Assembly (NCBI RefSeq): GCF_002379585.1
Contig: NZ_DFUE01000010.1
Location: 143,851-207,850 of the forward strand
DNA length: 64,000 nucleotides
Source: Pseudomonas sp. UBA4194
GTDB taxonomy: Bacteria; Pseudomonadota; Gammaproteobacteria; Pseudomonadales; Pseudomonadaceae
Direction: 5' to 3'
The notes under the pieces are model-generated. The model saw nothing but the letters and a program-made list of their open reading frames with translations, did not search any database and was not told where the DNA came from. Of the stretch, positions 26,499 to 36,112 are shown piece after piece (positions within the stretch are counted from its first letter, which is position 1; each line of letters begins with the position of its first letter). The translations under genes were made by a program, and so were the position numbers.

Positions 26499-26904
26499 TC
26501 CTTGATGCCAGATAGGCAGTGTGATTACTTGAAAGGGGCGCGATGATAGGAAGGCACTCTATTAACGTCAAGATGAGGACCCATGAATTCAACAACTTTC
26601 AGAATTGTCTGAATTTTATAGGCGCTTCAAGCTTGTTTTGAAAAATGACAACTCTCGCGAACGACTTTTCCTACAGGTCAAATCCATATCACCCATAGGC
26701 AAAAAGTATTATTAAGTGTGTAAAGTTACATTGATGCGGGATATACAAATAATCCTGTCGAATGACAATAAGAACTTCGGCAACGCCCATGGGGTACCGG
26801 AATGGCCGCAATGGCGTCAGCCCTGCCTTCCCCTCATCCACTGCTCACTCCCACAGAGCCGAAGGGTCCCGCCGATTCATGTGGAAGGCCCCCGTCATCT
26901 CGCC
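26499..26904. other. Intergenic region upstream of the two-partner secretion operon
   Basis: About 400 bp with no gene. The segment 26600-26770 is AT-rich compared with its surroundings and is the natural place for the minus-strand promoter of the transporter/exoprotein operon. I cannot fix a -35/-10 pair with confidence. The right end is the tail side of the HDOD gene, so the gap also marks the border of the accessory block. Confidence 0.5.
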
Positions 26905-28122
26905 CTATCGGATCATCGGTGCCCCACGCAACCGATTCAACTGCGCAGCCCCCATCTTCAACAAGCGCGCCGGCTTGCCCTTGGCCACCTCGTCAACACT
27001 GTCGTCAGGCCCCAGCCGCGCCAATTGTGCCGCCAGATTCATCGCCAGCGTATCTCGGGAATACACGCCACCGCCCAGCTGGTAAACCGCGGCAATCAGC
27101 TCGCGCAATTCCAGCGGCAACCGCCAGCGTCGGCGCAGCTCCGAGCCGAACGGCGCACCGAACGTACGCAACGCCTTTGCCGTTTCGCCGTCCTCCAACA
27201 CGCCTCCCGCCAGCCGCCACTCCTGCAACACGCGCAACACCGCCAGATCCCCCAGACAATGCAGCAAACCGGCGCAATAGCAGCGTTCTTCATCAGTATC
27301 CAACTGACGCGCCAAGGTCCGGGCGAATTCGGCGGTGTGCAGCGACAGGTTCCAGTACACCTCCGCCTGCTCGGCCAACTGCGGATCGCTGAGCCTGGCA
27401 CTTCGCTTCAGAGTCAGGCCCAGAATAAGGTTCATGCTCTGGGTCGAACCCAGCTTGGTCAGCGCCTGCATCAGGGTCTGCACCTGTGCCGCGCCATGGA
27501 GCGATGCGCTGTTGGCTGCCGAGATCAGCACTGCCGTCACTTGCGGGTCGCTGCGCACATCCGCTTCGAGGATTTTCAGGTTCAAGCCATGGGGATTGAG
27601 CGCGCGCTTGACCGCCGCCTGTACATCCGAGAGCAGCGGTGCACCATCGCTGTTCTGTCGCCGGCTTTCCAGATAGGCATCCAGCGTCATGCCGGGGGTC
27701 AGCGTCGGGACCTCACACGCCACCTCCTGGCCCACTTCCAGCAACAGCTTGTGCAGGCGAGCCTTGAGGCCCTCCATGTTCAACGGTTTGGTCAGATAGG
27801 CCGTCGGCGCCAAGGGCAACACTTCGCGCACGCTGGCGCTGTCACTGCGGTCGCTGAGCAGGATGAACGGCAACGCCGGCTGACGATTCTGCTTGCGCAC
27901 GCTGCGCAGCAACGCCAGCCCATCCACCCCCGGCAGCTCTCGGGCGGCAATCACCAGGTCGGGCAGGCGACGCAGATGGTCAAGGGCTGACGAGCCATCC
28001 TCGCAAACGTCGAGTTCAGCGTCACAGCGCACGCTGAGCAACATTTGCGTGAGCAGGTCGCGCATCCACGGGTCGGCTTCGGCAATCAAGACCCGTGGTG
28101 TCGAATGGGCTACAGCGGTCAT
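26905..28122 (-). CDS. Pseudo-receiver/HDOD domain protein
   Basis: 405-residue cytoplasmic signalling protein: an N-terminal receiver fold (about 10-128) and a C-terminal HDOD domain (about 145-350). The receiver keeps an acidic pocket residue in VLIAEADPWMRD and the lysine of YLTKPLN, but the phosphoacceptor position reads PDLVIAARELPG where active receivers have D before the LPG loop. It is therefore predicted not to be phosphorylated. HDOD proteins are HD-like without metal residues and act as regulatory scaffolds. The gene lies beside gabT/gabD and shares the neighbourhood seen in P. putida. A bidirectional-looking terminator separates it from gabT. Confidence 0.85.
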   Translation of the reverse strand: MTAVAHSTPRVLIAEADPWMRDLLTQMLLSVRCDAELDVCEDGSSALDHLRRLPDLVIAARELPGVDGLALLRSVRKQNRQPALPFILLSDRSDSASVREVLPLAPTAYLTKPLNMEGLKARLHKLLLEVGQEVACEVPTLTPGMTLDAYLESRRQNSDGAPLLSDVQAAVKRALNPHGLNLKILEADVRSDPQVTAVLISAANSASLHGAAQVQTLMQALTKLGSTQSMNLILGLTLKRSARLSDPQLAEQAEVYWNLSLHTAEFARTLARQLDTDEERCYCAGLLHCLGDLAVLRVLQEWRLAGGVLEDGETAKALRTFGAPFGSELRRRWRLPLELRELIAAVYQLGGGVYSRDTLAMNLAAQLARLGPDDSVDEVAKGKPARLLKMGAAQLNRLRGAPMIR

Positions 28123-28202
28123 CTACGTTCTCCTGGGGAGTGCCAGCGCCCCTTGCCAGGCCGCATTCCTTCAACCATTAACGGCTGCTTTAGCCAATAG
28201 TG

Positions 28203-28232
28203 CAAAAAAAAACCCGCCGAGGCGGGTTTTTT
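28203..28232 (-). terminator. Intrinsic terminator after gabT
   Basis: Perfect AACCCGCC/GGCGGGTT stem with a 2-base loop at 28211-28228. An A-run at 28204-28210 gives a U-tract on the minus strand for gabT; T residues on the other side could serve plus-strand transcripts. Confidence 0.85.
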
Positions 28233-28292
28233 CTGCAGCCGGTCACAGCCTCGGATGAATCATGGCGTCAGCTCCACGATATCGCCCAACCG

Positions 28293-29573
28293 TCACGCCA
28301 GCTCGGCAAAGCACTCTTCGATGATTGCCAGACCTTGGTCCAGCTGCTCGTCGGGCGAGGTCAGCGGTACCAGGATGCGCAACACGTTGCCGTAGGTGCC
28401 GCACGACAGCAGGATCAAACCCTTGTCGCGCGCCTTGGCCACGATCTGCGCCACGGCAGCGGCGTTTGGCTTGTGGGTGTCGCCGCCTTCGAACAGCTCC
28501 ACCGCGATCATCGCGCCCAGAGCGCGCACGTCACCGATCACCGGGTACTTGGCCTGGATCGAACGCAGGCCAGCCACCAGGCGTTCGCCCACGGCCTTGC
28601 TGCGGTCCAGCAGGTTCTCTTCCTCGAACACCTCCATCACCGCCAGGGCGGCAGCGCAGGCGATCGGGCTACCGGCGTAGGTGCCGCCCAGGCCACCCGG
28701 AGCGATGGCATCCATGTACTCGGCTTTGCCGCACACACCGGCCAGAGGGAAGCCACCGGCGATGGATTTGGCGAACGTTGTCAGATCCGGCGCGACGCCC
28801 ATCTGCTCCATGGCGAAGAAGGTCCCGGTACGGCCCGCGCCGGTCTGGACTTCATCGGCGATCAGCAGAATGCCGTGCTGGTCGCACAGCGCACGCAGGC
28901 GCTGCATGAACGCTTTCGGTGCGACGTAGAAACCGCCTTCACCTTGTACCGGCTCGAGAATGATGGCGGCGATGTCGCGGGCCTCGGCATCGTTCTTGAA
29001 AATGCGCTCGATGCTGGCAATCGAATCATCGATGCTCACACCGTGCAGCTCGCAAGGGTACAAGGCGCGGAACACACCGCCTGGCATCAGGCCCATGCCG
29101 GCCGAGTACGGTACGACCTTGCCGGTCAGCCCCAAGGTCATCATGGTGCGACCGTGGTAGGCGCCGGTGAAGGCGATCACGCCTGCACGGCCGGTGGCGG
29201 CACGGGCGATCTTGATGGCGTTCTCGACCGCTTCCGAGCCGGTGGTCACCAGCAGGGTCTTCTTGTCGAAGTTGCCCGGTACCTTGGCGTTGATCTTCTC
29301 GCACACTTCCACGTACGGCTCGTAGGCCAGCACCTGGAAGCAAGTGTGGGTCAGCTTGTGCAGTTGAGCTTCCACCGCAGCGATCACCTTGGGGTGAACG
29401 TGTCCGGTATTGAGCACCGCGATGCCGCCGGCGAAGTCGATGAACTCGCGGCCTTCGACGTCGGTCACCGTGGCGTTCTTCGCCGAGTCGGCAAAGATCG
29501 GGTGAATCTGGCCCACGCCACGGGGGACGGCGGCCATGCGACGCTGCATCAGGGATTCGTTGGTCTTGCTCAT
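28293..29573 (-). CDS. gabT: 4-aminobutyrate aminotransferase
   Basis: PLP-dependent class III aminotransferase converting GABA and 2-oxoglutarate to succinate semialdehyde and glutamate. The product is 426 residues from the ATG at 29573 (MSKTNESLMQRR). That start has a GAGGAA Shine-Dalgarno seven bases upstream, so it is preferred to the ATG at 29585. Seen: the TTGSEAVENAIKIAR cofactor-phosphate motif, AYHGRT, EPVQGEGG, the ADEVQTGAGRTG signature and the Schiff-base lysine in FAKSIAGGFPLAG. It is downstream of gabD, with 125 bp and a stem-loop between. Full length and intact. Confidence 0.95.
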   Translation of the reverse strand: MSKTNESLMQRRMAAVPRGVGQIHPIFADSAKNATVTDVEGREFIDFAGGIAVLNTGHVHPKVIAAVEAQLHKLTHTCFQVLAYEPYVEVCEKINAKVPGNFDKKTLLVTTGSEAVENAIKIARAATGRAGVIAFTGAYHGRTMMTLGLTGKVVPYSAGMGLMPGGVFRALYPCELHGVSIDDSIASIERIFKNDAEARDIAAIILEPVQGEGGFYVAPKAFMQRLRALCDQHGILLIADEVQTGAGRTGTFFAMEQMGVAPDLTTFAKSIAGGFPLAGVCGKAEYMDAIAPGGLGGTYAGSPIACAAALAVMEVFEEENLLDRSKAVGERLVAGLRSIQAKYPVIGDVRALGAMIAVELFEGGDTHKPNAAAVAQIVAKARDKGLILLSCGTYGNVLRILVPLTSPDEQLDQGLAIIEECFAELA

Positions 29574-29620
29574 GACATTCCTCATTCGCCGCTCATCGGT
29601 CGGCGTGGTTCAAGGATAAA

Positions 29621-29677
29621 GCGGCCGGTTGAAACCGCAGCAGCATACGATGATCGACTGCTGCGGCTGCCGGCCGC
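29621..29677 (-). repeat. Strong stem-loop in the gabD-gabT spacer
   Basis: Outer arms GCGGCCGG (29621-29628) and CCGGCCGC (29670-29677) enclose inner arms CCGCAGCAG (29635-29643) and CTGCTGCGG (29658-29666), all perfect. No U-tract follows. It may set the gabD:gabT mRNA ratio by stabilising the gabD 3' end, or be a REP-like element. Confidence 0.75.
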
Positions 29678-29698
29678 CAAGGGTGTCTGCGCGGCGGG

Positions 29699-31141
29699 TT
29701 ACACCGAAATGCAGAGGTATTTGATTTCCAGGTAATCTTCGATGCCGTACTTGGAGCCCTCACGGCCCAGGCCCGACGCCTTGATGCCACCAAACGGTGC
29801 CACCTCGTTGCTGATCAAGCCGGTATTGATGCCCACCATGCCATATTCCAGCGCCTCGGCGACACGGAATACGCGGCTCATGTCGCGGGCATAGAAATAC
29901 GACGCCAGGCCGAACTCGGTGTCATTGGACATGGCGATCACTTCGGCTTCATCCTGGAAGCGGAACAGCGGCGCCAGTGGGCCGAAGGTCTCTTCCTTGG
30001 CCACGGCAGCATCCTTGGACACGTTCACCAGCACCGTCGGCTCGAAGAAATTGCCCTGCAACGCGTTGCCGCCAGTCAGCACCGTCGCGCCTTTGCTCAG
30101 GGCATCGGCGATGTGTTCCTTGACCTTGGCCACGGCCTTGTCGTCGATCAGCGGCCCCGTGGTGGTGCCGTCTTCCAGGCCGTTGCCGATCTTGAGCTTG
30201 CTGACCGCCACCTTCAGCTTCTCGGCGAACGCGTCATAGACACCGTCCTGCACGTAGATGCGGTTGGCGCAGACGCAGGTCTGCCCGTTGTTGCGGTACT
30301 TGGAGATGATCGCGCCCTCGACCGCCTTGTCCAGATCGGCGTCGTCGAACACGATGAAGGGCGCGTTGCCGCCCAGCTCCAGGGAGACTTTCTTGATGTC
30401 CTTGGCGCATTCGGCCATCAGCTGACGACCGATTTCAGTGGAGCCGGTGAAGCTCAGCTTGCGCACGATCGGATTGCTGGTCAGCTCGCTGCCGATGTCG
30501 CCGGCGCTGCCGGTCACCACACTGAACACGCCTTTGGGAATGCCCGCACGCTCGGCAAGTTCAGCCAGAGCCAAGGCGGAAAACGGCGTCTGCGAAGCCG
30601 GCTTGAGCACCATGGTGCAGCCCGCAGCCAACGCCGGGCCTGCCTTACGGGTGATCATCGCTGCCGGGAAGTTCCACGGGGTAATGGCTGCGGTCACACC
30701 AATCGGCTGCTTGATCACGATCAGGCGTTTGTCGGGCTGATGGCCCGGGATGGTGTCGCCGTAGACGCGCTTGGCTTCCTCGGCAAACCACTCGATGAAC
30801 GACGCCGCGTAGGCGATCTCGCCTTTGGCTTCGGCCAGCGGCTTGCCCTGTTCCAGGGTCATCAGCCGGCCCAGGTCGTCCTGGTTCTCGATCATCAGTT
30901 CGAACCAGCGGCGCAGCTTGTTCGAGCGCTCTTTGGCGGTCAGGGCACGCCAGGCCGGCAACGCCTTGTCGGCAGCCTCGATGGCGCGGCGGGTTTCGGC
31001 CGCGCCCATTTTCGGCACGGTGCCAAGGATTTCATTGGTGGCCGGGTTGTTGACCTTGATGGCCTGGCCACTGTCGGCGTTCTGCCACGTGCCGTCTATA
31101 TAGGCTTGTTGGCGGAACAACGAGGTGTCTTTGAGCTGCAT
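29699..31141 (-). CDS. gabD: NAD(P)+-dependent succinate-semialdehyde dehydrogenase
   Basis: Oxidises succinate semialdehyde to succinate, the second step of GABA use. The 480-residue length matches GabD. Seen: the ALDH substrate/cofactor segment TPWNFPAAMITRK (near 154), FTGSTEIGR, the catalytic glutamate in ELGGNAPF (near 257) and the catalytic cysteine in NNGQTCVCANR (near 288). The ending EDYLEIKYLCISV is typical of bacterial GabD. It precedes gabT on the same strand and likely shares a transcript. The intergenic stem-loop may alter their relative levels. Confidence 0.95.
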   Translation of the reverse strand: MQLKDTSLFRQQAYIDGTWQNADSGQAIKVNNPATNEILGTVPKMGAAETRRAIEAADKALPAWRALTAKERSNKLRRWFELMIENQDDLGRLMTLEQGKPLAEAKGEIAYAASFIEWFAEEAKRVYGDTIPGHQPDKRLIVIKQPIGVTAAITPWNFPAAMITRKAGPALAAGCTMVLKPASQTPFSALALAELAERAGIPKGVFSVVTGSAGDIGSELTSNPIVRKLSFTGSTEIGRQLMAECAKDIKKVSLELGGNAPFIVFDDADLDKAVEGAIISKYRNNGQTCVCANRIYVQDGVYDAFAEKLKVAVSKLKIGNGLEDGTTTGPLIDDKAVAKVKEHIADALSKGATVLTGGNALQGNFFEPTVLVNVSKDAAVAKEETFGPLAPLFRFQDEAEVIAMSNDTEFGLASYFYARDMSRVFRVAEALEYGMVGINTGLISNEVAPFGGIKASGLGREGSKYGIEDYLEIKYLCISV

Positions 31142-31415
31142 GTCGGCTTCCTTAACGGCACCATGCGCGACGGTGCGGATTGTGATTATGGAAAGGCGCC
31201 CGGGCTGAAGTACAAATGCCCCATGGGAATACCCACGCGCTTCAGCACCCAGACAAGAGCGTTTGAAATCTCAAACGAATCCTAGGTTCTGTGGGGTGAA
31301 AGGACAATAGTCTGTTCGAAAAAAAGAACGAACTGGGCAGCTTCGACCGCTTTTTCCGATCACCCCAAAGCTGTGACCGCAACATCCCTTAAACGATGTA
31401 CCCCTCGTCGCAATA
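31142..31415. other. Intergenic region between gabD and the island
   Basis: Contains the gabD upstream region (promoter not resolved by eye) and then core DNA up to the left direct repeat of the island. The sequence just before the repeat (near 31390-31415) is the original upstream flank of the tRNA-Arg gene. No gene seen. Confidence 0.5.
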
Positions 31416-31521
31416 GACGCCCACCCCCGACATGGGTATTATGGCGCCCGCGTTGCACCAGTAGCTCAGCTGGATAGAGTACTGCCCTCCGAAGGCAGGG
31501 GTCGTGGGTTCGAATCCCGCC
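31416..31521 (+). repeat. Left attachment-site repeat (attL)
   Basis: 106 bp identical to 42838-42943 except T/C at 31440. It covers about 39 bp upstream of the tRNA and the tRNA body through the T-arm. Downstream of 31521 the sequence changes to element DNA (AAATTTCCC). Confidence 0.85.
31455..31521 (+). pseudogene. Truncated tRNA-Arg(CCG) copy without 3' acceptor strand
   Basis: Starts GCACCAGTAGCTCAGC like the complete tRNA at 42877 and is identical through the T-arm. It then reads AAATTTCCC instead of TGGTGCACCA. Without the 3' acceptor strand it cannot form a working tRNA. Confidence 0.85.
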
Positions 31522-31639
31522 AAATTTCCCACTTCCTTCAAACCCAGGTGGGTTGCGGCTGAACCTAGGCCGAGAAGGAATCTGAGCAAATGGGGCATCG
31601 AGTGACGCACTGACGTGGGGCATCGCAAAGGTGCAACGC

Positions 31640-33466
31640 ATGCAGTCAAACCCATCAAACCTTTCGCTAAATCGACACGGCACCTACTACTTCAGGATCG
31701 TCGTGCCAAAACCGCTGCGCCAAGCATTGGGTATCCAGCGAGAAATCCGCCGTTCCCTCAAAACCGATAGCCGAAGGCTGGCGCTTCGACGTGCACGGCA
31801 GTACGTTGCACGCTACGAGATCGTTTTTGATAAGGTGCTGGCCGTGGTTGACCGAGACGATTACCAACCTTCTGAAGAAGACTATGAGCTGTATCTCGCC
31901 GAGTTGGAGCTTGCGGAGCGCTCGCCGGACTGGAGCAACAGCGCAACGCCCCATACAGGGGAGCCAGCTTTCGAATCGGCACTCACCGACGATGAGTGGG
32001 AAGAACACGATCACGACTTACGGCGGAGGCTAATTGCTCAGACTCTGACGGGACGGCCACATCGGATGATTCCGAAAGCTCAAGAACAGCTCGCTAGCAT
32101 GTTGTTCGATAAGGGTTTGAACCTGCCGCTCCCGTATTTTCGGACCGTGCTACCAAGGCTTGTGGAAAACCTAGCCTTAGGTCCTGAACTGATCCCTATG
32201 GGAGCCGCACCTTCGAAGCTGGCGGAACCCAAACCTCAAGCGGCGGCGCTAAGTGTTTACGAGCTCTGGCAACTTCAGTGGGATACAGATGCGCGGCTAA
32301 ATAGAGGCGCGCCAAAAAGCCAGAGAACCAGAGAAGACGAGCAGGGGCATGCGTGCCGTCTGAGCATCCTCAGTCGCGGAAAACCCTTCAACCAGCTCAC
32401 CCTCGAAGATTTCGAGTGGATCTATCAGGCTATATTTGAGCTACGGATGAGCCGCGGCAGCAAGCTGCCACCACCAGACGCCCCCGTAGACTCAATCATT
32501 GCGAAAGACGGGGAGCGGAAAATCTCGGACAAGACCGGTGCTAAAGTCATGCTCCGGCTGTCAGTGCTTCATGAGTTCGCGCATCGGAAAGGGTTTACCT
32601 CGATTCATCCTGACACTCCGGAGCGGCCAAAGCTTAACGACGACAGGCCAGGCGCCAAGCCAGTGGAGAAGGCATTTTCGAATGCAGACCTCAATGCGAT
32701 TTTCACTGGCTATCTCTATCGGGGGACAGAGCTAGATCGTAGCAAGTCAGTGGCTCCCTATCAGTTCTGGCTGCCGTTACTAGGATTGTTCACCGGAGGT
32801 AGGCTTAATGAGCTGTGCCAACTCAACGCGCTGGATATCGCTCAGACGACGGACGGGATCTGGACCATCGATATCATGGATGACGAACAGGACCGGCCAC
32901 TCCCCAAGTCTTTGAAGAACCGCGCCAGCCGAAGGATTCTGCCAATCCACAGCGAGCTCGTTCGCATGGGTTTTCTAGACTTTGTGCGAGAGGCCGTTGA
33001 GGAAGGTCGAGAAAAATTATTTTCTGACGGGCTCACTTATCGAGACAAAAAAGGGTGGGGCAGCAACGCCACCCATTTTTTTTGCCGCTTCCCTAGCCAC
33101 AGCACCACTGCAGCCGGTTATTTCTTCAAACAAGGCATCCGAGTCCGAGACTCAAAGGGCGACACGGACCGGAAGAACTTCCACAGTTTCCGCCACACAT
33201 TTGCAGACCTCGCTCGGCGAGCCGGCGTCGAGGCGTTCCTGATCCTACCTGACATCATCGGTCACTCACGCGCACACGAAGGCACGACTGCACAGTACGG
33301 AAACGGATTCACCCAGGCGCAGAAACGCGAGGTACTTGAGAGCTTAGAGATCCCTGTAGACCTGTCAGGAATCACCTACGCAGGATTCCGCGACCGCTTT
33401 AGCGGTCAATTGGCATCGAGCAGAGATCGCCATCGTGCGAAGTTCGGGCTCAATCAGTCGGAATAA
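31640..33466 (+). CDS. Tyrosine recombinase (island integrase)
   Basis: 608-residue phage-type integrase that would insert and excise the island at tRNA-Arg. An N-terminal DUF6538-like segment ([20 protein letters not shown]) binds arm sites in related enzymes. The catalytic domain carries the first Arg in [12 protein letters not shown] (about residue 390), the H-x-x-R box in [13 protein letters not shown] (about 515-527) and the nucleophile Tyr in TTAQYGNGF (about 553). The ATG at 31640 is preceded by AAGGTG, so it is preferred over the GTG at 31631. It sits directly inside attL, the usual place. All catalytic residues are present, so the enzyme looks active. Confidence 0.92.
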   Translation: MQSNPSNLSLNRHGTYYFRIVVPKPLRQALGIQREIRRSLKTDSRRLALRRARQYVARYEIVFDKVLAVVDRDDYQPSEEDYELYLAELELAERSPDWSNSATPHTGEPAFESALTDDEWEEHDHDLRRRLIAQTLTGRPHRMIPKAQEQLASMLFDKGLNLPLPYFRTVLPRLVENLALGPELIPMGAAPSKLAEPKPQAAALSVYELWQLQWDTDARLNRGAPKSQRTREDEQGHACRLSILSRGKPFNQLTLEDFEWIYQAIFELRMSRGSKLPPPDAPVDSIIAKDGERKISDKTGAKVMLRLSVLHEFAHRKGFTSIHPDTPERPKLNDDRPGAKPVEKAFSNADLNAIFTGYLYRGTELDRSKSVAPYQFWLPLLGLFTGGRLNELCQLNALDIAQTTDGIWTIDIMDDEQDRPLPKSLKNRASRRILPIHSELVRMGFLDFVREAVEEGREKLFSDGLTYRDKKGWGSNATHFFCRFPSHSTTAAGYFFKQGIRVRDSKGDTDRKNFHSFRHTFADLARRAGVEAFLILPDIIGHSRAHEGTTAQYGNGFTQAQKREVLESLEIPVDLSGITYAGFRDRFSGQLASSRDRHRAKFGLNQSE

Positions 33467-33607
33467 TTCAAGCCTGCTCACGTTGGACAGGGATGATCTG
33501 CCCGCCGAGCATCAGATGAATGCTACTCATCGGCGCGCTGGCTATCGTTCTGCCATCACCTGTAATCTTCCCCCATATGCTACCTCGCGTGAGGCGGAGA
33601 AAGGTTT

Positions 33608-33907
33608 ATGGTGCATTACAGCGATGATCACGAGCGAATCTTGACGCTGGTATTTGAGGAGCGGTGGCTGGGCTTCAATAGCGAGGACAATGATCTATTG
33701 AAGTCATTCGTCTACACGGGCCATATTCACGCCCGCCCTGTGCAAGGCCATCCTGGTAGGTACAGGCTAAGCCTCACTGAGCGAGGCTCTCTATACCTGT
33801 CATACCTTCGGAGAGAGCCTCGCTTGGTACCTGTGGAGCCAGCGCCCGCTTCTTTGATTCCTATCCGGCGATCATCTGACCCTCACGTCGAGAGGCGCCA
33901 CCCATAG
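33608..33907 (+). CDS. Small protein, paralogue A of a three-gene set
   Basis: 99 residues, unknown function. The core (residues about 8-68) reads ILTLVFEERWLGFNSEDNDL, a TGHIHARPV turn and YRLSLTERGSLYLSYLR. This pattern of helix, W-G-F, helix, G-H-I, beta hairpin and L-T-x-x-G-x-x-Y-L looks like a winged-helix fold. The last 30 residues are Pro/Arg-rich. A purine-rich GGAG/AAAGG stretch precedes the ATG. The closest relative in the window is the gene at 34337; the one at 34034 is more diverged. No signal peptide. Possibly a small DNA-binding regulator; inference only. Confidence 0.65.
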   Translation: MVHYSDDHERILTLVFEERWLGFNSEDNDLLKSFVYTGHIHARPVQGHPGRYRLSLTERGSLYLSYLRREPRLVPVEPAPASLIPIRRSSDPHVERRHP

Positions 33908-34033
33908 CCCCGCTGAACCAAAGTAAGCATCAACTGAAATCGATACTTTAGTTATACAGTAACTATTTTTCGTACAACCGGCGAAATCTGCTCCGTGGGT
34001 CCAGACTCTGAACTCCTTCGGAGGGATACGCTA

Positions 34034-34246
34034 ATGCCCACCTCAATCCCGATAACGTTCGAACTCCTGCAGCTCGCCAGCAATAGGAGCATCATCATCC
34101 TCAAAGGCGATCGCCGTTTCTGGCTCGAAACGTTGATCAAGTCCGGACACATAACGACTGATGCTCCGCTAACACCGGAGACCCACATCGTCTGTGCATC
34201 GCTAACGGCTGAAGGGCAAGAGTTTTTGATGTGGCTGCACAAGTAG
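34034..34246 (+). CDS. Small protein, paralogue B of a three-gene set
   Basis: 70 residues from the ATG at 34034 (MPTSIPITFELLQLA), chosen over an ATG-like start 13 codons earlier because GGAGGG lies at good distance upstream. Core features parallel its neighbours: LLQLASNR, a WLETLIKSGHI turn, and a closing ASLTAEGQEFLMWLHK that matches the LT-x-x-G-x-x-x-L ending of paralogue A. The function is unknown; a winged-helix-like fold is guessed from the pattern. Confidence 0.6.
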   Translation: MPTSIPITFELLQLASNRSIIILKGDRRFWLETLIKSGHITTDAPLTPETHIVCASLTAEGQEFLMWLHK

Positions 34247-34336
34247 AAATTTTCAGAATCTCCGCCACACTTGCCATTACCTTGGAAACTGTGTCCCCGC
34301 CGCTAGGACAGACCGTTCTCATGATGGCTTGGAAAA

Positions 34337-34546
34337 ATGAATTTGAATCGATTGGAGCATAGGCGGCTCCTAAACCTGATCCACGCAGAGGAATGGCTCT
34401 CGTTCAGCACAAGCGACGTTGCGACGCTTCGCTACCTAACCTTCGCGGGATTCATCGCCAAATTACCTGTGGAACGCGGATCGTCACAGCTTCGCCTTCG
34501 TGTTACGGCACCGGGCTACCGGTACCTGGCGACGCTGAACTCTTAA
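34337..34546 (+). CDS. Small protein, paralogue C of a three-gene set
   Basis: 69 residues: RLLNLIHAEEWLSFSTSDVA, YLTFAGFIAKLPV and LRLRVTAPGYRYLATL. It lines up with paralogue A across nearly the whole length (LIHAEEWLSF with LVFEERWLGF; LTFAGFI with FVYTGHI; TAPGYRYLATL with TERGSLYLSYL). The spacing between the three genes is 90-126 bp, each with its own ribosome site. Function unknown; candidate small winged-helix regulator. Confidence 0.6.
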   Translation: MNLNRLEHRRLLNLIHAEEWLSFSTSDVATLRYLTFAGFIAKLPVERGSSQLRLRVTAPGYRYLATLNS

Positions 34547-35187
34547 GTAAGCAAGCGTCGAATGAGCTGCTGACTCCCTTTCCAGTTCCAGTACGGGTGA
34601 CAAAGTAACCTAGAGACCGGGGGATCCTCCTAGCCGTACGACACGTTGCGGACATTTCCAACCCAACAGGTCGCCCAGTGAACATCCATCAACTGCATCA
34701 TGCACATGGTCTCCATCTCTCCCAATCCCCAAGTCGGATAGTTTCGTTGATCTGGAAGAGCCAATCGTACAATCCCTGCTGCTTACCAGACACTTCACAT
34801 ATACAGCCGATTACGGTGACAAGCTTCGTCACGCCGTGATCACCTCGGCGGGCTGTGCTTACTTTCAATGGCTCCATACGCATGGGCCTGCTACAGCGCC
34901 CTAACATCGGCCTACTACCGACGATCCTGAGTTTTAGACCTCTTTTGCGACCCTGCCCCATCTCTCCCCCTCATCATCACGCCGCCCACCTTCCGTGGCT
35001 GGAGTACCTGACATCACATCGGGCACACGAAAGAGTTTGTGCAGCGACAGAACACAGTGGGGATCATCTAACGACCGTTAAACGATACCTCGCTGACCAA
35101 TGGTATCTAGGATCATGAAATTAGGCTTTAGGCATTGTTGATACCTTGGTACACTGATACCACGTTAAACGATACGGAGTCTCAACG
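34547..35187. other. 640-bp gap upstream of the serine recombinase
   Basis: No gene supported on either strand; the short frames lack ribosome sites and any known pattern. The right end (35076-35175) holds short direct and inverted repeats listed separately as a possible recombinase site. Confidence 0.5.
35076..35175. promoter_or_regulatory. Candidate res/crossover site of the serine recombinase
   Basis: CGTTAAACGATAC occurs at 35076-35088 and again at 35163-35175. CCAATGGTATC (35097-35107) and GATACCTTGG (35140-35149) form an imperfect inverted pair between them, and a further GATACCACG follows. Clustered subsites just before a resolvase gene are typical of res sites that also autoregulate the gene. 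Inferred from pattern. Confidence 0.5.
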
Positions 35188-35757
35188 ATGTCACGCACCT
35201 TTCTGTACTGCCGGGTCAGCACTTCCACTCAGTTCACTACAAACCAAGTGCAGGAAGTGAAAGCCGCAGGCTTCGAGATCCAACAGAGTCGAGTGATCGA
35301 GGAAACAGTCTCAGGTAGCGTTGCCGCAAGTGAGCGCGCCGGCTTTCAAAAGCTAATGGACCGCATGGAGTCCGGCGATGTGCTGATCGTCACCAAATTG
35401 GACCGGTTGGGCCGGAATGCTATGGACGTCCGTCTAACAGTCGAGCGCCTCGCGAAAATTGGTATTCGTGTGCACTGCCTCGCCCTTGGGGGTGTAGACC
35501 TCACGAGTGCAGCGGGCAAGATGACAATGCAGGTACTGGGAGCCGTTGCTGAATTCGAACGCGACCTGCTTATCGAGCGTACTCAGCAAGGTCTTACTCG
35601 CGCAAAGGCTGAAGGCAAAACGCTGGGGCGCCCTCAGGCGACAGACACCACCGCATCTGTGCAGCGCCTGAAAGCAAGAGACATGACACAGGCTCAAGTT
35701 GCTAACGAGCTTGGTATCGGTATAGCGACTGTGAAACGCCACTGGAACAAGGCCTAA
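35188..35757 (+). CDS. Serine recombinase of the resolvase/invertase family
   Basis: 189-residue small serine recombinase. The N-terminal catalytic domain has the nucleophile in YCRVSTSTQ (Ser 11), the [17 protein letters not shown] motif (about 65-80) and the [23 protein letters not shown] helix E region. The C-terminal helix-turn-helix reads [20 protein letters not shown]. It matches Tn3-type resolvases and Hin-like invertases in length. No transposase is nearby, so a role in dimer resolution of the element or in inversion is possible. The repeats upstream are its likely binding site. All key residues are present. Confidence 0.9.
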   Translation: MSRTFLYCRVSTSTQFTTNQVQEVKAAGFEIQQSRVIEETVSGSVAASERAGFQKLMDRMESGDVLIVTKLDRLGRNAMDVRLTVERLAKIGIRVHCLALGGVDLTSAAGKMTMQVLGAVAEFERDLLIERTQQGLTRAKAEGKTLGRPQATDTTASVQRLKARDMTQAQVANELGIGIATVKRHWNKA

Positions 35758-36112
35758 ATCTTTCCCTTGGACCTTCGCGAGATATTTTGAGATTCCAGGC
35801 TTAGCGCGAGCAGGCAACCCGCAAAAACCCGTTAGAGCTACTGAACCACTAACACTTTGATTTTCCTATGGATTGTCAGCCATTGTACTTCAAAGCCTGC
35901 GCGACAAACCGTGCCGTTATCAAATAAACGCTTGCAACTTACTGAAATCGTTGAAATTTCTTGATAGACGCTAGACGTAATTAGGCATACGATTTGGAGT
36001 GCCTGCTATGGTCAGCGGCTTACTCATTACTCACTCGACAATCACCCTTAAACATCAAACGAGACCACTGATATGACCCCAAACCTATTGATCCGAAGAA
36101 GGAATACCCGCA
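35758..36112. other. Gap after the serine recombinase
   Basis: 355 bp, moderately AT-rich, no gene supported. TTGAAA at 35951 followed by TAATTA at 35978 could be part of a promoter for the downstream operon, but the spacing is too long for a standard sigma-70 site. Confidence 0.4.
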
